Source: Flavobacterium sp. 9
Lineage (GTDB): Bacteria; Bacteroidota; Bacteroidia; Flavobacteriales; Flavobacteriaceae
Assembly: GCF_002754195.1 (NCBI RefSeq)
Contig: NZ_PEEU01000001.1
Coordinates: forward strand, 6,076,001-6,140,000
Length of the DNA: 64,000 bases
Reading direction: 5' to 3'
The first letter of the stretch is position 1. Every line of letters starts with the position of its first letter. Made by a program: the position numbers and the translations under genes. Below the pieces are notes generated by a model. It did no database searches and was not told where the DNA came from. It saw nothing but the letters and a program-made list of their open reading frames with translations. Positions 8,638 to 17,956 of this stretch are shown piece by piece.

Positions 8638-9423
8638 ATGCCAAATTCATTCGAAAGCAATAACAAAGAAGATATTGTTTTTAATAAGTTCAAAACACAG
8701 CTTGAAAGCAAAGGCTTAGCCATTGATTCTATTGATAAAGATGGATTTATTCTTATCGATGTAGAAGGTTCTGAATTAAAAGTAAGTTTAGAGAATGTCA
8801 GACGCAATTACGAGAGAGATTCTGATGATAGGCATATTGTAGATTTAGTTAATGTAATTGTTTCACATTCATTAGAAAAAGAAGATTGGGAGATTATAAA
8901 AGATAAAGTATATATACAATTTTTTCCTAATGACTTTGAGTTTGAAAACCTAGCACATGAAAAGGTAACAGATGAATTCAGTAAAGTTTTTATGGTAAAT
9001 ACTAATAATAACTTTTCATTTATTTCTCATGATGATTTGATAGACTGGAATTTAGATTTAGAAGAACTAAAAAAACAAGTTGATTTAAATTTAGATACTC
9101 TTTTAGATAAAGTTCAGGTAGAAGTTGAAGATCTTGATAATCATAAACTAGGAATGATTGATATTGAGGAAGTTTGGCTTAAAAGTGCTTGTCTTTTTTC
9201 TTCAAAAATTAAAGATTTGGTTAAGAATAATATTGGCTTCCCATTTTATGCTGTTATTCCTGTGAGAGACTTTTGTTATATTTTTGGAGAGCAAGATTTT
9301 GAGTATTTTTCTGAACGTCTTGGTCCTATCGTAGTAGAAGAATATGAGAATTCGGGATATCCAATTACAACTGAAATTTTAAAATTCACAGATAATGGAG
9401 TTAAAGCAATGGGGAAATATTAA
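8638..9423 (+). CDS. DUF1444/YtpQ-like protein
   Basis: This 261-residue soluble protein has no signal peptide or membrane segment. An N-terminal part carries acidic and aliphatic residues (VSLENVRRNYERDSDD), and the C-terminal part has FYAVIPVRDFCYIFGEQD, which resembles the conserved VPVRD region of the DUF1444 (YtpQ/UPF0354) family. The family's function is unknown. The gene lies alone between two copies of an intergenic repeat. Just behind its stop is a degenerate copy of the beginning of the LysR gene at 10537, which suggests that this neighbourhood was rearranged. The family assignment is moderate and rests on motif resemblance only. Confidence 0.55.
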   Translation: MPNSFESNNKEDIVFNKFKTQLESKGLAIDSIDKDGFILIDVEGSELKVSLENVRRNYERDSDDRHIVDLVNVIVSHSLEKEDWEIIKDKVYIQFFPNDFEFENLAHEKVTDEFSKVFMVNTNNNFSFISHDDLIDWNLDLEELKKQVDLNLDTLLDKVQVEVEDLDNHKLGMIDIEEVWLKSACLFSSKIKDLVKNNIGFPFYAVIPVRDFCYIFGEQDFEYFSERLGPIVVEEYENSGYPITTEILKFTDNGVKAMGKY

Positions 9424-9429
9424 AGAATA

Positions 9430-9470
9430 ATATGGATTTCAGGCTAAAAAGTATCCTGTAACGTTATGCT
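9430..9470 (+). pseudogene. Degenerate copy of the 5' end of the LysR gene
   Basis: ATGGATTTCAGGCTAAAA at 9432-9449 is identical to the first 18 bases of the LysR gene at 10537. An extra A then shifts the frame, and the following bases (GTATCCTGTAACGTTATGCTCG) still align imperfectly with the LysR start. It appears to be a remnant of a duplication or of an insertion between the DUF1444-like gene and the intact LysR gene. It is not translatable as LysR. Confidence 0.7.
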
Positions 9471-9575
9471 CGAATTTTATTGAATAGACTCCAACTTTAG
9501 TTGGAGAAAATAAGAGAGTAAAGTATTGGCTTTAGCCAAATATCATAAGCTAGTTTGGCTAAAGCCTATTAAATA
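9471..9575. repeat. Intergenic repeat copy 2
   Basis: The order is the same as in the copy at 8485: CGAATTTTATTGAATA, CTCCAACTTTAGTTGGAG, TTGGCTTTAGCC, then TTTGGCTAAAGCC. The two GGCTTTAGCC and GGCTAAAGCC arms can form a cruciform or RNA stem. A further partial CTCCAGTTAAAACTGG follows at about 9590. Confidence 0.75.
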
Positions 9576-9648
9576 TCTTTTGTATAATACTCCAGTTAAA
9601 ACTGGGTACTAGATAAACAACTGCAAAAAGCAAATAAAATAATTAGCA

Positions 9649-10509
9649 ATGAAGAATAAAATAAAATTCGAGCTTTTAACTTCGGAATTATTCGTTCTGG
9701 GAATTTTGCTTGTTCTTGTAAATGATTTTTATTTAAAATATGCTTTTTCAAATGTAATTACCGGAAAACTAAGTGATTTTGCGGGACTTTTTATTTTTCC
9801 CTTTTTTATTTCCATATTTTTACCAAAGCATGCCTTAAAAAATTATGTTTCAACAGGTTTATTTTTTATTTTTTGGAAATTAGAAATTTCAAATAGTTTT
9901 ATTGGTTTTATTTCCCAAACTTCAAACTTTGCGTTCTATAGAACTGTTGATGTTTCTGATCTTATTGCTTTATCTGTTTTACCTTTCTCTTATAAATACT
10001 TTAAAAAAGAAAGTGTAGTAGACAAAAAATCATATTTTCTTATAAATTCGATAATTGGAACACTTTGTTTTTTTACCATTTTGGCAGATAGTCAACCAGG
10101 ACAAAGAGTAGGCAAGAAAATTAAATCTGATAAAGTTTATACGCTTTCAATTAAAAAAGAAAAGCTTTATAAAGAACTTAATTCACATGAAGCAGGTTTG
10201 TATTTAGGAGAATCGGATAGTTTAATTTATTTTTATTTTGAAATTCCAAAATATAACGCAAGTGCAACTGCAAAAGTGATGATTAAAGAAGATTCGGAAA
10301 GAAATACAATTATCAAAATTGATAGTATTTCTGATATTACTATAACAGGGAGATTATTTTTTGGGATAAATAATAGTAATGTTGAAAATTGTAAAAATTT
10401 AAAAAAGGAAGAATTAGAAAACTTTTTTAAAGAAAATTGTATTGATAAATTATTTACAACGGCAGATACTAAATATCCAACTTATGCAGTTGTAAATGGA
10501 ATGTATTAA
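9649..10509 (+). CDS. Hypothetical multi-pass membrane protein
   Basis: This protein of 286 residues is not recognised. The N-terminal half has about four hydrophobic segments (roughly residues 10-27, 41-60, 67-83 and 126-146), one with the pattern LSDFAGLFIFPFFISIF. The C-terminal half (about 150-286) is soluble, Lys/Glu-rich and probably outside the membrane. It sits between a degenerate copy of the LysR start and the intact LysR gene, so it may have arrived with a rearrangement. The very high A+T and many Phe codons match the local background and give no clear sign of foreign origin. Confidence 0.6.
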   Translation: MKNKIKFELLTSELFVLGILLVLVNDFYLKYAFSNVITGKLSDFAGLFIFPFFISIFLPKHALKNYVSTGLFFIFWKLEISNSFIGFISQTSNFAFYRTVDVSDLIALSVLPFSYKYFKKESVVDKKSYFLINSIIGTLCFFTILADSQPGQRVGKKIKSDKVYTLSIKKEKLYKELNSHEAGLYLGESDSLIYFYFEIPKYNASATAKVMIKEDSERNTIIKIDSISDITITGRLFFGINNSNVENCKNLKKEELENFFKENCIDKLFTTADTKYPTYAVVNGMY

Positions 10510-10536
10510 ATCAATAATTTTCAATTAATATAAGAT

Positions 10537-11433
10537 ATGGATTTCAGGCTAAAAGTATTCTACACCGTTGCACTCCGCTTAAATTTTACAAAAGCGGCTA
10601 CTGAATTATATATCTCGCAGCCAGCAGTTTCTAAACACATTCAGGAACTGGAAGAAACTTATAAAACAAAACTTTTTGAGCGTAATGGTTCTAAAATTGC
10701 ATTAACTCCAGCCGGAGAAATTCTGCTAAAGCATACCAAAAATATCTTCGAAATTTATCGTGAAATTGACTTTGATATGAGTTCTTTTATAAACGAACGT
10801 CAGGGTTTATTGCGTTTAGGAGCAAGTACAACAATTGCGCAATATCTTATTTCGCCGGTTTTGGCTCGTTTTCACCAAAAGCAAAAAGATATAAAAGTCA
10901 ATTTGCTAAACGGAAATACAGAGCAAATCGAGAATGCTTTAATCAACAAAGAAATAGAAATAGGAATTGTAGAAGGACAATCTAAAAATCAGTCTATAAA
11001 GTATATTCCGTTTTTAAAAGATGAATTGGTTTTGGTTTGTAATATCAATAATCCTTTTGCAAAGAAAAATGAAGTTTCGGTTGAAGATTTAAAAGCAATG
11101 AAATTCATAACTCGTGAACGTGGTTCTGGAACACTTGAAGTTATAGAATTTGCTTTGAAACAAATTGGTTTTAGAATAACCGATTTACAAATTGAAATGC
11201 AATTAGGAAGCACAGAAAGCATAAAATCATATTTATTAAATTCAGATTGTTTTGCTTTTATGTCAATACACGCAGTAGATAAAGAGCTTAAAAACAATGA
11301 ACTTATGGTTTTGGATGTAGAAAATCTATCCGTCGAAAGATATTTTTATATCATCACTTTACTAGGAAAAACAGATTCATTGTCAGAACTTTTTATTCAG
11401 AATATTTCTTCTTACTATAACTTGGGGTTATAG
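10537..11433 (+). CDS. LysR-family transcriptional regulator
   Basis: This 298-residue regulator begins with a winged helix-turn-helix (residues 1-60, with FTKAATELYISQPAVSKHIQ) and continues with the two-lobe periplasmic-binding-protein-like effector domain. It is encoded 74 bases upstream of a YeiH-family transporter in the same direction, and LysR regulators adjacent to YeiH genes commonly control them, often in response to sulfur metabolites. The effector here is unknown. The first 18 bases of the gene are duplicated upstream at 9432. Confidence 0.9.
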   Translation: MDFRLKVFYTVALRLNFTKAATELYISQPAVSKHIQELEETYKTKLFERNGSKIALTPAGEILLKHTKNIFEIYREIDFDMSSFINERQGLLRLGASTTIAQYLISPVLARFHQKQKDIKVNLLNGNTEQIENALINKEIEIGIVEGQSKNQSIKYIPFLKDELVLVCNINNPFAKKNEVSVEDLKAMKFITRERGSGTLEVIEFALKQIGFRITDLQIEMQLGSTESIKSYLLNSDCFAFMSIHAVDKELKNNELMVLDVENLSVERYFYIITLLGKTDSLSELFIQNISSYYNLGL

Positions 11434-11507
11434 TCGATTGCAATTTACGATTAGTGATTATGATATAAACGGCAGACCTTTGTAAAAGAAATATCAAATC
11501 TATTATT

Positions 11508-12473
11508 TTGAAAACGAAACAACATACAAGCTCACATTTATTAGAAGTTAACCTTTATATACAACAAGGAATTTTTACTTTGATTATTGCTCTTTGCTTA
11601 TTTTCTATAATTTCTCCGCCAATTGCATTATTATTAGGAGTTATAATGGTGAATATTTTTGGAAATCCATTTGTTGAATTCAATAATAAAGCGATTACTT
11701 ATTTATTACAATTTTCTGTAGTTGGTTTAGGTTTCGGAATGAATGCTTCCAGCGCACTTTCTGCCGGAAAAGAAGGTTTTTTACTGACTATATTTTCTAT
11801 TTTCAGCACTTTAATATTAGGTACATTTCTAGGGAAATGGCTTAGAACGGATAGAAAAACATCACATTTAATATCTTGCGGAACTGCTATTTGTGGAGGA
11901 AGCGCGATTGCAGCGATTTCACCAGTTATAAAATCAAATGAAAATCAAACCTCAATCGCATTAGGCGTAATCTTTATTCTGAATTCGATCGCATTATTTG
12001 TTTTCCCGTTTATCGGACATCAGCTTGACTTATCTCAGAAAGACTTCGGATTATGGTGCGCAATTGCTATTCACGACACAAGTTCTGTAGTTGGAGCAGC
12101 AAATAAATATGGAGCCGAAGCTTTGCAAATTGCAACAACTGTAAAATTAGCCAGAGCATTATGGATTATTCCAATTTCGATTTTGACTGCCGTAATTTTT
12201 AAAAGTAAAAACAGTAAAATTAAAATTCCTTACTTCATAGGATTATTTATTCTTGCGATGCTTTTTAATACTTATGTGCCGGCAACTGCTATTATTGCGC
12301 CTCATATTGTGGGAATTGCAAAAATTGGATTAACAATCACATTGTTTCTGATTGGAGCAACCTTGAATATAAATACTTTAAAATCAGTAGGCGTGAAGCC
12401 GTTGTTACAAGGAATCTTCCTTTGGATATTTATCGCTTGTTTAGGATTAGCTTCAATACTATACTTTCATTAA
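11508..12473 (+). CDS. YeiH/UPF0324-family putative sulfate exporter
   Basis: This 321-residue integral membrane protein has about ten hydrophobic segments and the family motifs CGTAICGGSAIAA and AIHDTSSVVGAA. UPF0324/YeiH proteins are annotated as putative sulfate or small-acid exporters, and the biochemical role is not settled. The start appears to be the TTG at 11508, because no ATG exists before the second membrane segment and the first residues (KTKQHTSSHL) fit a normal cytosolic N-terminus. The LysR regulator upstream is the likely controller. Confidence 0.85.
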   Translation: MKTKQHTSSHLLEVNLYIQQGIFTLIIALCLFSIISPPIALLLGVIMVNIFGNPFVEFNNKAITYLLQFSVVGLGFGMNASSALSAGKEGFLLTIFSIFSTLILGTFLGKWLRTDRKTSHLISCGTAICGGSAIAAISPVIKSNENQTSIALGVIFILNSIALFVFPFIGHQLDLSQKDFGLWCAIAIHDTSSVVGAANKYGAEALQIATTVKLARALWIIPISILTAVIFKSKNSKIKIPYFIGLFILAMLFNTYVPATAIIAPHIVGIAKIGLTITLFLIGATLNINTLKSVGVKPLLQGIFLWIFIACLGLASILYFH

Positions 12474-12483
12474 AAGAACAAAA

Positions 12484-13437
12484 CTATTTTACATTCGAGA
12501 ATTTAACAATTGGTTTATCAACCATTTTGTAGAGTTTTCCTTTAAACGAAAAATGTTTTTCAATCTCGAATTTAAACTGTTTTTTGGTTTTAGCCATTGC
12601 AGCTATTTCCGCAGGTAAATTAACTTCGAATTCATCATTAACTTGTTCAGCTTTATCAAAAGTACCGCTTGTTTTAATGATAATATCTCTAAAGTGTTTT
12701 TTAGTATTGTCGTTTACAACAGTATAAGAACTTGACCACGTTACACTTGCAACATTCGTAAGTTGATAGTCATAAACTTGCATGATTGGTTGGTATTTAC
12801 CTTCAAATCCTGCAACAAGATATAGAATACCTTCAAACGGACCGCCAGCACCGCCATTAACATGTAATAATGTAAAAGCATATTGATCTTCGCCAATCTC
12901 GATAAGTTTAGGTTTTGGTGCTTGTGCAAATGCGCCAAATCCCGCAACTGCAGGTTGAAAAGATCTCATTTGCCAAATTTTATCATTTTTTGCAAACTTG
13001 GCAACACCAACAAGGCCACCAGAAAATCTTCCGGTTTGTAAGCCGTCTTCATCGTAAATAGAATGATTGAAAAACAAGAGTTTAAATTGATTTCCTTTAG
13101 AATCTTTATAATCGATGTTTTCCAAAAGTCTGGTTGCAACGCCTCGTGTATATGAAAACATTTGATCGCCTTCGACCTCGTTAACATCTTTAAATGCAGT
13201 AGGTTTGCAACTTTTGCAATTCCAGCTTATAAAAGTATTATGATCTGATAAATTGTATAATTTGCCCGGAAAAAGCTTTTGCATTGTTTTTACAGCGTCT
13301 AACGGATCAGAAATCTGCAATGTTCTTTTAGTATTTAGAATAGTATCGCTAACATTTTTAAGCTTTATAATATCATCTTGTGCAATACAAACGGAAGAAA
13401 CCATCAAAAAAAGAAAACTCAGGCTGATTAGGCGCAT
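12484..13437 (-). CDS. Secreted hypothetical protein
   Basis: This 317-residue protein has a signal peptide (about residues 1-19, ending VCIAQ). The mature part has a CKSC pair (SWNCKSCKPTAF) followed by beta-rich sequence with many aromatic and Gly residues (HVNGGAGGPFEGILYLVAG). It is not recognised as a known enzyme. It converges with the YeiH gene, leaving only about 10 bases between the two stops, and no clear shared terminator is seen there. Its function is unknown. Confidence 0.7.
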   Translation of the reverse strand: MRLISLSFLFLMVSSVCIAQDDIIKLKNVSDTILNTKRTLQISDPLDAVKTMQKLFPGKLYNLSDHNTFISWNCKSCKPTAFKDVNEVEGDQMFSYTRGVATRLLENIDYKDSKGNQFKLLFFNHSIYDEDGLQTGRFSGGLVGVAKFAKNDKIWQMRSFQPAVAGFGAFAQAPKPKLIEIGEDQYAFTLLHVNGGAGGPFEGILYLVAGFEGKYQPIMQVYDYQLTNVASVTWSSSYTVVNDNTKKHFRDIIIKTSGTFDKAEQVNDEFEVNLPAEIAAMAKTKKQFKFEIEKHFSFKGKLYKMVDKPIVKFSNVK

Positions 13438-13560
13438 AGGAAATAATTTAGGGCTAAAGTAAAACGAAATTACAAATAAACTTTGGATTTGAGGTTATCT
13501 CATTTAAATGGTTTAAATGCCATACAAAATTAAATTTACACAATATTTGAAAGTATTCTT

Positions 13561-13589
13561 TTGAATTATATTTAAATGAGATAAATTTG
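13561..13589 (+). promoter_or_regulatory. Bacteroidota sigma-A promoter for the S1/P1-like gene
   Basis: TTG at 13561-13563 and TAAATTTG at 13582-13589 are separated by 18 bases, matching TTG-N17-23-TAnnTTTG. The predicted start of transcription is about 15 bases before the ATG at 13611. Confidence 0.7.
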
Positions 13590-13610
13590 CCCCCTCAAAC
13601 AAATCTATAA

Positions 13611-14609
13611 ATGAAAAACTTTAAAATGAAACCAAAACTAATTGCTTTTTTTGCATTAGGAATTGGATTTTTGACATTATCCTGGGGAATCGTTGGACAT
13701 GAACGTATTAACAAAGCAGCGGTAATGGCTTTACCTCAATCGATACAAGTGTTTTTTTACAATCACATTGATTTTATTACTCAGGAAGCTTCTGTACCGG
13801 ACATCCGTAAATATGCTTTAAATTATAAAGACGAAAATCCAAGACATTATTTTGACATGGAAAGTTTTGGTTCGCCAGAGACTTTTCCAAAAACTTTAGA
13901 AGAAGCAAAGACTAAATACGACGCTAAATTTTTGAATGAAAACGGTATTTTGCCTTGGTATATCGAAGATATGATGGTAAAATTAACTAAAGCTTTTAAA
14001 GAGAAAAACAGAGCTGAAATTTTATTCCTTGCAGCAGATTTAGGTCATTATATTGGTGATGCACATATGCCATTGCATACGTCTGCAAATCATGACGGAC
14101 AATTAACGGATCAAAAAGGAATTCATTCACTTTGGGAAAGCAGATTACCTGAGTTATTTGCTAAAAACTACAAGTTAAATGTACCGCAAGCGCAGTATTA
14201 CGAAGATGTTCACAAAGCAACTTGGGACATGATTAATGATACTCATAGTTTAGTCGAGCCTTTATTGGCAGTTGATAAAAAACTAAGAACTGCAACTCCG
14301 GAAAATCAGGTTTTTGAAATGGATGCAGATGGAAAAGTGGCTAAAACTAAATACAATACAGCTAAATTCTCTGAAAAATATGCTGCTAAATTGCACCAGG
14401 AATTAAACGGAATGGTTGAAAGCCAAATGAGAAAAGCAATTGCTGCAACAGCAAGTTTTTGGTATACTGCCTGGGTAAACGCTGGAAAACCAGATTTAAG
14501 CAAGTTAGATTCATTTGAAGTTACACAACGTAACAATGAATCTTTGAAACAAGATCAAAAATTATATCAGGACGGATACTTATTCGGGATGAAGAATCAG
14601 AATGACTAA
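13611..14609 (+). CDS. Secreted zinc-dependent S1/P1 nuclease / phospholipase C-like protein
   Basis: This 332-residue exported protein has a signal peptide predicted to end before Trp25, giving a mature N-terminal Trp followed by GIVGHERIN (His30). A free N-terminal Trp and an early His are zinc ligands in the S1/P1 nuclease and zinc phospholipase C superfamily. Further ligands appear in DLGHYIGDAHMPLHT (two His and Asp) and HSLWE. It probably cleaves nucleic acid or phosphodiesters outside the cytoplasm; which one cannot be told from the sequence. A Met six codons in could also start translation. The gene is monocistronic with its own promoter and terminator. Confidence 0.82.
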   Translation: MKNFKMKPKLIAFFALGIGFLTLSWGIVGHERINKAAVMALPQSIQVFFYNHIDFITQEASVPDIRKYALNYKDENPRHYFDMESFGSPETFPKTLEEAKTKYDAKFLNENGILPWYIEDMMVKLTKAFKEKNRAEILFLAADLGHYIGDAHMPLHTSANHDGQLTDQKGIHSLWESRLPELFAKNYKLNVPQAQYYEDVHKATWDMINDTHSLVEPLLAVDKKLRTATPENQVFEMDADGKVAKTKYNTAKFSEKYAAKLHQELNGMVESQMRKAIAATASFWYTAWVNAGKPDLSKLDSFEVTQRNNESLKQDQKLYQDGYLFGMKNQND

Positions 14610-14687
14610 GGAAAGTTTTTTTAGTTTCAGGTTTCATGTTACAAGTTGAAATGTGGTAATGAAACTTAATAATTCCCATTAATAAAA

Positions 14688-14725
14688 AGAGCCTCAAATT
14701 CATTAGAATTTGAGGCTCTTTTTTG
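14688..14725 (+). terminator. Rho-independent terminator (works in both directions)
   Basis: AGAGCCTCAAATTC and GAATTTGAGGCTCT form a perfect 14-bp stem with a four-base loop, flanked by A-rich sequence on the left and six T on the right. It could therefore stop transcripts from either side. Confidence 0.9.
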
Positions 14726-14797
14726 TTTTGTTATTTCATTGAAGTAAGATATCCTTGAAAATCGAATTTTTATAGTTATTAAGGCTTTGCGACAATC

Positions 14798-14899
14798 TTG
14801 TCATTTCGAGGAACGAGAAATCTCCACAAGCAGCTCGACAAAGATTGGATTCTCGTTGCGGAGTTACTTGTGGAGATTTCTCGTTCCTCGAAATGACAA
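14798..14899. repeat. 33-bp perfect inverted repeat with TTGTCATTTCGAGG ends
   Basis: The left arm at 14798-14830 and right arm at 14867-14899 are exact reverse complements over 33 bases, with a 36-base loop. The arms begin and end with TTGTCATTTCGAGG / CCTCGAAATGACAA. A related element lies at 62291-62392. It is non-coding and lies between convergent genes. Confidence 0.9.
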
Positions 14900-14999
14900 A
14901 ACCTTAGCGATTTTGCGTCTTTGCGAGAGATTCTGTTCGCCATAACATTATTCTTTTCTTAACTTAATGTCATTAAGCTTCGGGAATGGACTTTCATCA

Positions 15000-17090
15000 C
15001 TACTTCTGATATTTCTTTTTCTTCAACATATCTGAAGCCGTTTGATAAAACGAAATAGTTTCATTAATCAAATCAGCTCTTTCTTTATTCGTTGGAATTT
15101 CATTGTAATCAATTTGAAATTCAGGAGCAAGACCTGGTTTTGGATTGATTTCTAAATCAAACTGTTTTACTTGCTGTTTAGGAGATAAAATAGTTAAAAC
15201 ATTATCCTTAATCAAACCTAAATCCTGATAAGTTGCAATAAAAGCTCTTGGTTTGTAATCAGGTTTTAGAACATCCTGACCAAAGAATTTACTTTCATAA
15301 CTAAAATTCAATAATCCAAAAAGCGTTGGCATAAGATCAATTTGCGACATTATGTTATTATACTTTTCAGGTTTTGCATCTGGAGTATATATAAAAGCTG
15401 GGATTCTGTATTTGTCTAACGGAAGTTGTGTTTTTCCCGCGCTTGAAGCACAATGGTCAGCAACAATTACGAAAACAGTATTTTTGAACCAAGGCTGTTT
15501 ACTCGCCATTTCAAAGAATTTTCTCAATGAATAATCCGTGTATTTTACTCCGCCGTCACGTGATTTAATATCTCCGGGTATATCAATTTTATTATTTGGA
15601 TAAGTAAAAGGCCTGTGATTACTAACAGTCATAATATGGTTAAAGAAAGGTTTGTTTTCCTTTGCTTCAGCATTCATAACCTTAATCGCCTTGTTGTACA
15701 TATCTTCGTCGCAAACGCCCCAAACATTAGAAAACGTAATTTCTTCAGGAGAAAAACTTGATTTGTCTACAATTTCGTAACCATTTCCGCTGTAGAAATC
15801 CTGCATATTATCAAAGAAAGCATCTCCGCCATACATGAATTTTACATTGTAACCTTTTTGTTTGAAGATTGCTCCAGTTGAGAATTTATTCTTATTGTCT
15901 TCTCTTTTTACAACACTTTCTCCGGCAGTTGGAGGTAAGCATAAAGTTACTGCTTCAAGTCCGCGAACCGTTCTGTTTCCGGCAGCATATAAATTGGTAA
16001 ACAGTAAACTTTTCTGAGCCAAACTATCTAAGAAAGGAGTAATGTTTTGCTCGTTTCCGTACATTTTCATGAATTCGGCGCTATAACTTTCGATAGTAAT
16101 TAATACAACATTCTTGTGATTTTCAAGAGAATCACTCGTTATTTTACGTGAAGTATTTTCGCCTGAAATGGTTGGGAATTGTTGTTTTAATAATGCAAAA
16201 GCTTCCTGATTTGGTAACGTTTTATAGAATTTAAAATAATCTAATTTATTATTCTGAAAAGCAAGATAGAATTTATACAATCCATTAGCTTGTAATTCAT
16301 TTACAAAGACATTTTTAGAGTTTTCGGTCTTAGCCAAAGTAGGAATTGCAATCAAAGAAATTACGAACAAGGTTATATAAACCGCGCTGATTTTTATTTT
16401 CTCACTAAAAGAAGGAATCTCGTTGATGAAATTTTTAGATTTTTTAAGAATAAGATAAGTAATGATTCCGGTTATTAAAAACAAAGCCGAAAATATTGGA
16501 ATAACAGGGTAAGACTGCATAATATTCCCGATAACTTCATTTGTATAAATTAGATAGTTAACAGCAATAAAATTGTATTTAACACCAAATTCATTCCAGA
16601 AGAAATATTCACTTAAACCATTTTGAAGAATCAATAAAACATACAGAAAAACCACAAAAGCAAATAACCAATATCTGATTTTCTCTCTTTGTTTTGGAAT
16701 AAAAAGTAAAAGAGCAAAAAGAGTCATTTTAATTCCAATAAAAATTAAAACAATATTTGGCAAAGCTCCGCCATATTCTGTAACGATACTTTTACCTGAA
16801 GCAACATAAAGGAATAGCGCTATAAAACCACCTAAAATGATGTAACCCCAAGGTTTATTGTATTTAGTGTTAGAAACAGTAATTAAATACAGCCATAAAA
16901 AAATACCTGCAACTGCAAAAACAAAGAAATCTGAAACAAGTCCTAATGAAAAGATTTTCAGGCTTTCAAGAATAGTAAATGAGCTTTGAGTTATAGGATG
17001 AAAAAACAAAACAATTCGTAGAACAAAGCTTACGATAAAGTAAAACAATGCAAGATTGAAAAGTGGGGAATATTTCTTGTAAAAAGTCAT
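15000..17090 (-). CDS. LtaS-like sulfatase-superfamily membrane protein
   Basis: This 696-residue protein has about five N-terminal membrane helices (residues 10 to about 250) and a C-terminal alkaline-phosphatase/sulfatase-fold domain. Motifs seen are VVLITIESYSAEFMK (metal site), AAGNRTVRGLEAV with the catalytic Thr of the Asn-x-Thr site, and FVIVADHCASS. This matches LTA synthase-like phosphoglycerol or phosphoethanolamine transferases. Gram-negative Bacteroidota have no lipoteichoic acid, so the likely substrate is a periplasmic glycan or lipid; that is an inference. It is divergent from the response regulator gene at 17291, with about 200 bases between. Confidence 0.88.
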   Translation of the reverse strand: MTFYKKYSPLFNLALFYFIVSFVLRIVLFFHPITQSSFTILESLKIFSLGLVSDFFVFAVAGIFLWLYLITVSNTKYNKPWGYIILGGFIALFLYVASGKSIVTEYGGALPNIVLIFIGIKMTLFALLLFIPKQREKIRYWLFAFVVFLYVLLILQNGLSEYFFWNEFGVKYNFIAVNYLIYTNEVIGNIMQSYPVIPIFSALFLITGIITYLILKKSKNFINEIPSFSEKIKISAVYITLFVISLIAIPTLAKTENSKNVFVNELQANGLYKFYLAFQNNKLDYFKFYKTLPNQEAFALLKQQFPTISGENTSRKITSDSLENHKNVVLITIESYSAEFMKMYGNEQNITPFLDSLAQKSLLFTNLYAAGNRTVRGLEAVTLCLPPTAGESVVKREDNKNKFSTGAIFKQKGYNVKFMYGGDAFFDNMQDFYSGNGYEIVDKSSFSPEEITFSNVWGVCDEDMYNKAIKVMNAEAKENKPFFNHIMTVSNHRPFTYPNNKIDIPGDIKSRDGGVKYTDYSLRKFFEMASKQPWFKNTVFVIVADHCASSAGKTQLPLDKYRIPAFIYTPDAKPEKYNNIMSQIDLMPTLFGLLNFSYESKFFGQDVLKPDYKPRAFIATYQDLGLIKDNVLTILSPKQQVKQFDLEINPKPGLAPEFQIDYNEIPTNKERADLINETISFYQTASDMLKKKKYQK

Positions 17091-17290
17091 CTAATTATTT
17101 TTTTGAGCAAAATTAATCCATATACATTAGTTCCGGATTAAGTTATACTTTCATGTTACTTAACGTTATCTTAATATTTGCTTAAGATTAATTGGTTTGC
17201 GCTATTCTTATGGTTTTAAGCGGTTTCTGAGCTCAAAATCTTTATCTTTGAAGATAAAATTTAAAGTTTTAATCTAAAATTTAATATTAA

Positions 17291-17956
17291 ATGCACATTT
17301 TAATAGTTGAAGATGAACTAGGTATCGTTCAGTTTTTACAGCAAGGTCTACAAGAAGAAGGATATCAAATTACAACCGCAAATGATGGTTCAAAAGGTTT
17401 TGAATTGGTTCAGGAACAAAAGTTTGACTTAATTTTGTTGGATTGGATGTTGCCAAAAATTAATGGTTTGGCCTTGTGTAAAGCTATAAGAATCAAGGAT
17501 CAAACAACACCAATTATTTTTCTGACCGCAAAAGATACCGTTCAGGAAACAATTGAAGGATTAAAAGCAGGCGCAAATGATTATATCAAGAAACCTTTTA
17601 GTTTTGAAGAACTCGTAGAACGTATTAAGATTCATTTTAGAAATCAAAAAAAAGCAGAAATACTTACTTTAGGAACAATTACAATAGATTTATCAAAACA
17701 TGTTGTTCTAAAAAACGCCGAAGAAGTTTCTCTTACACAACGAGAGTTTGAATTACTGACTTATCTTATTAAGAATAAAGGAAAAGTTTGTACACGAAAT
17801 CAAATCTTAAAAGATGTTTGGGAGATAAATTTTGAATATGATACCGGCGTAATTGATGTTTTTATGAACGCAATCAGAAAAAAACTCAATTTAAAAATTG
17901 AAGAAGATTATATTAAAACAATTCGCGGTATTGGATATATCGCTAACGACTTATAA
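17291..17956 (+). CDS. OmpR-family response regulator
   Basis: This 221-residue regulator has a receiver domain (acidic pair Glu7-Asp8, phospho-acceptor Asp51, Thr79, Lys101-Pro102) and a C-terminal winged helix of the OmpR/PhoB type with SLTQREFELLTYL and the ending IKTIRGIGYIAND. The stop is immediately followed by the ATG of the histidine kinase gene, so the two are co-translated as a two-component system. The signal and target genes are unknown. Confidence 0.95.
   Translation: MHILIVEDELGIVQFLQQGLQEEGYQITTANDGSKGFELVQEQKFDLILLDWMLPKINGLALCKAIRIKDQTTPIIFLTAKDTVQETIEGLKAGANDYIKKPFSFEELVERIKIHFRNQKKAEILTLGTITIDLSKHVVLKNAEEVSLTQREFELLTYLIKNKGKVCTRNQILKDVWEINFEYDTGVIDVFMNAIRKKLNLKIEEDYIKTIRGIGYIANDL

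Noticed and set aside
12966..13187. Second minus-strand frame within the 12484-13437 gene
   Set aside because: It overlaps a longer protein with signal peptide in another frame and has no separate support.
14798..14899. CRISPR array or tRNA-like structure
   Set aside because: There is only one palindrome, no repeat-spacer series and no cloverleaf; it is a dispersed inverted repeat.
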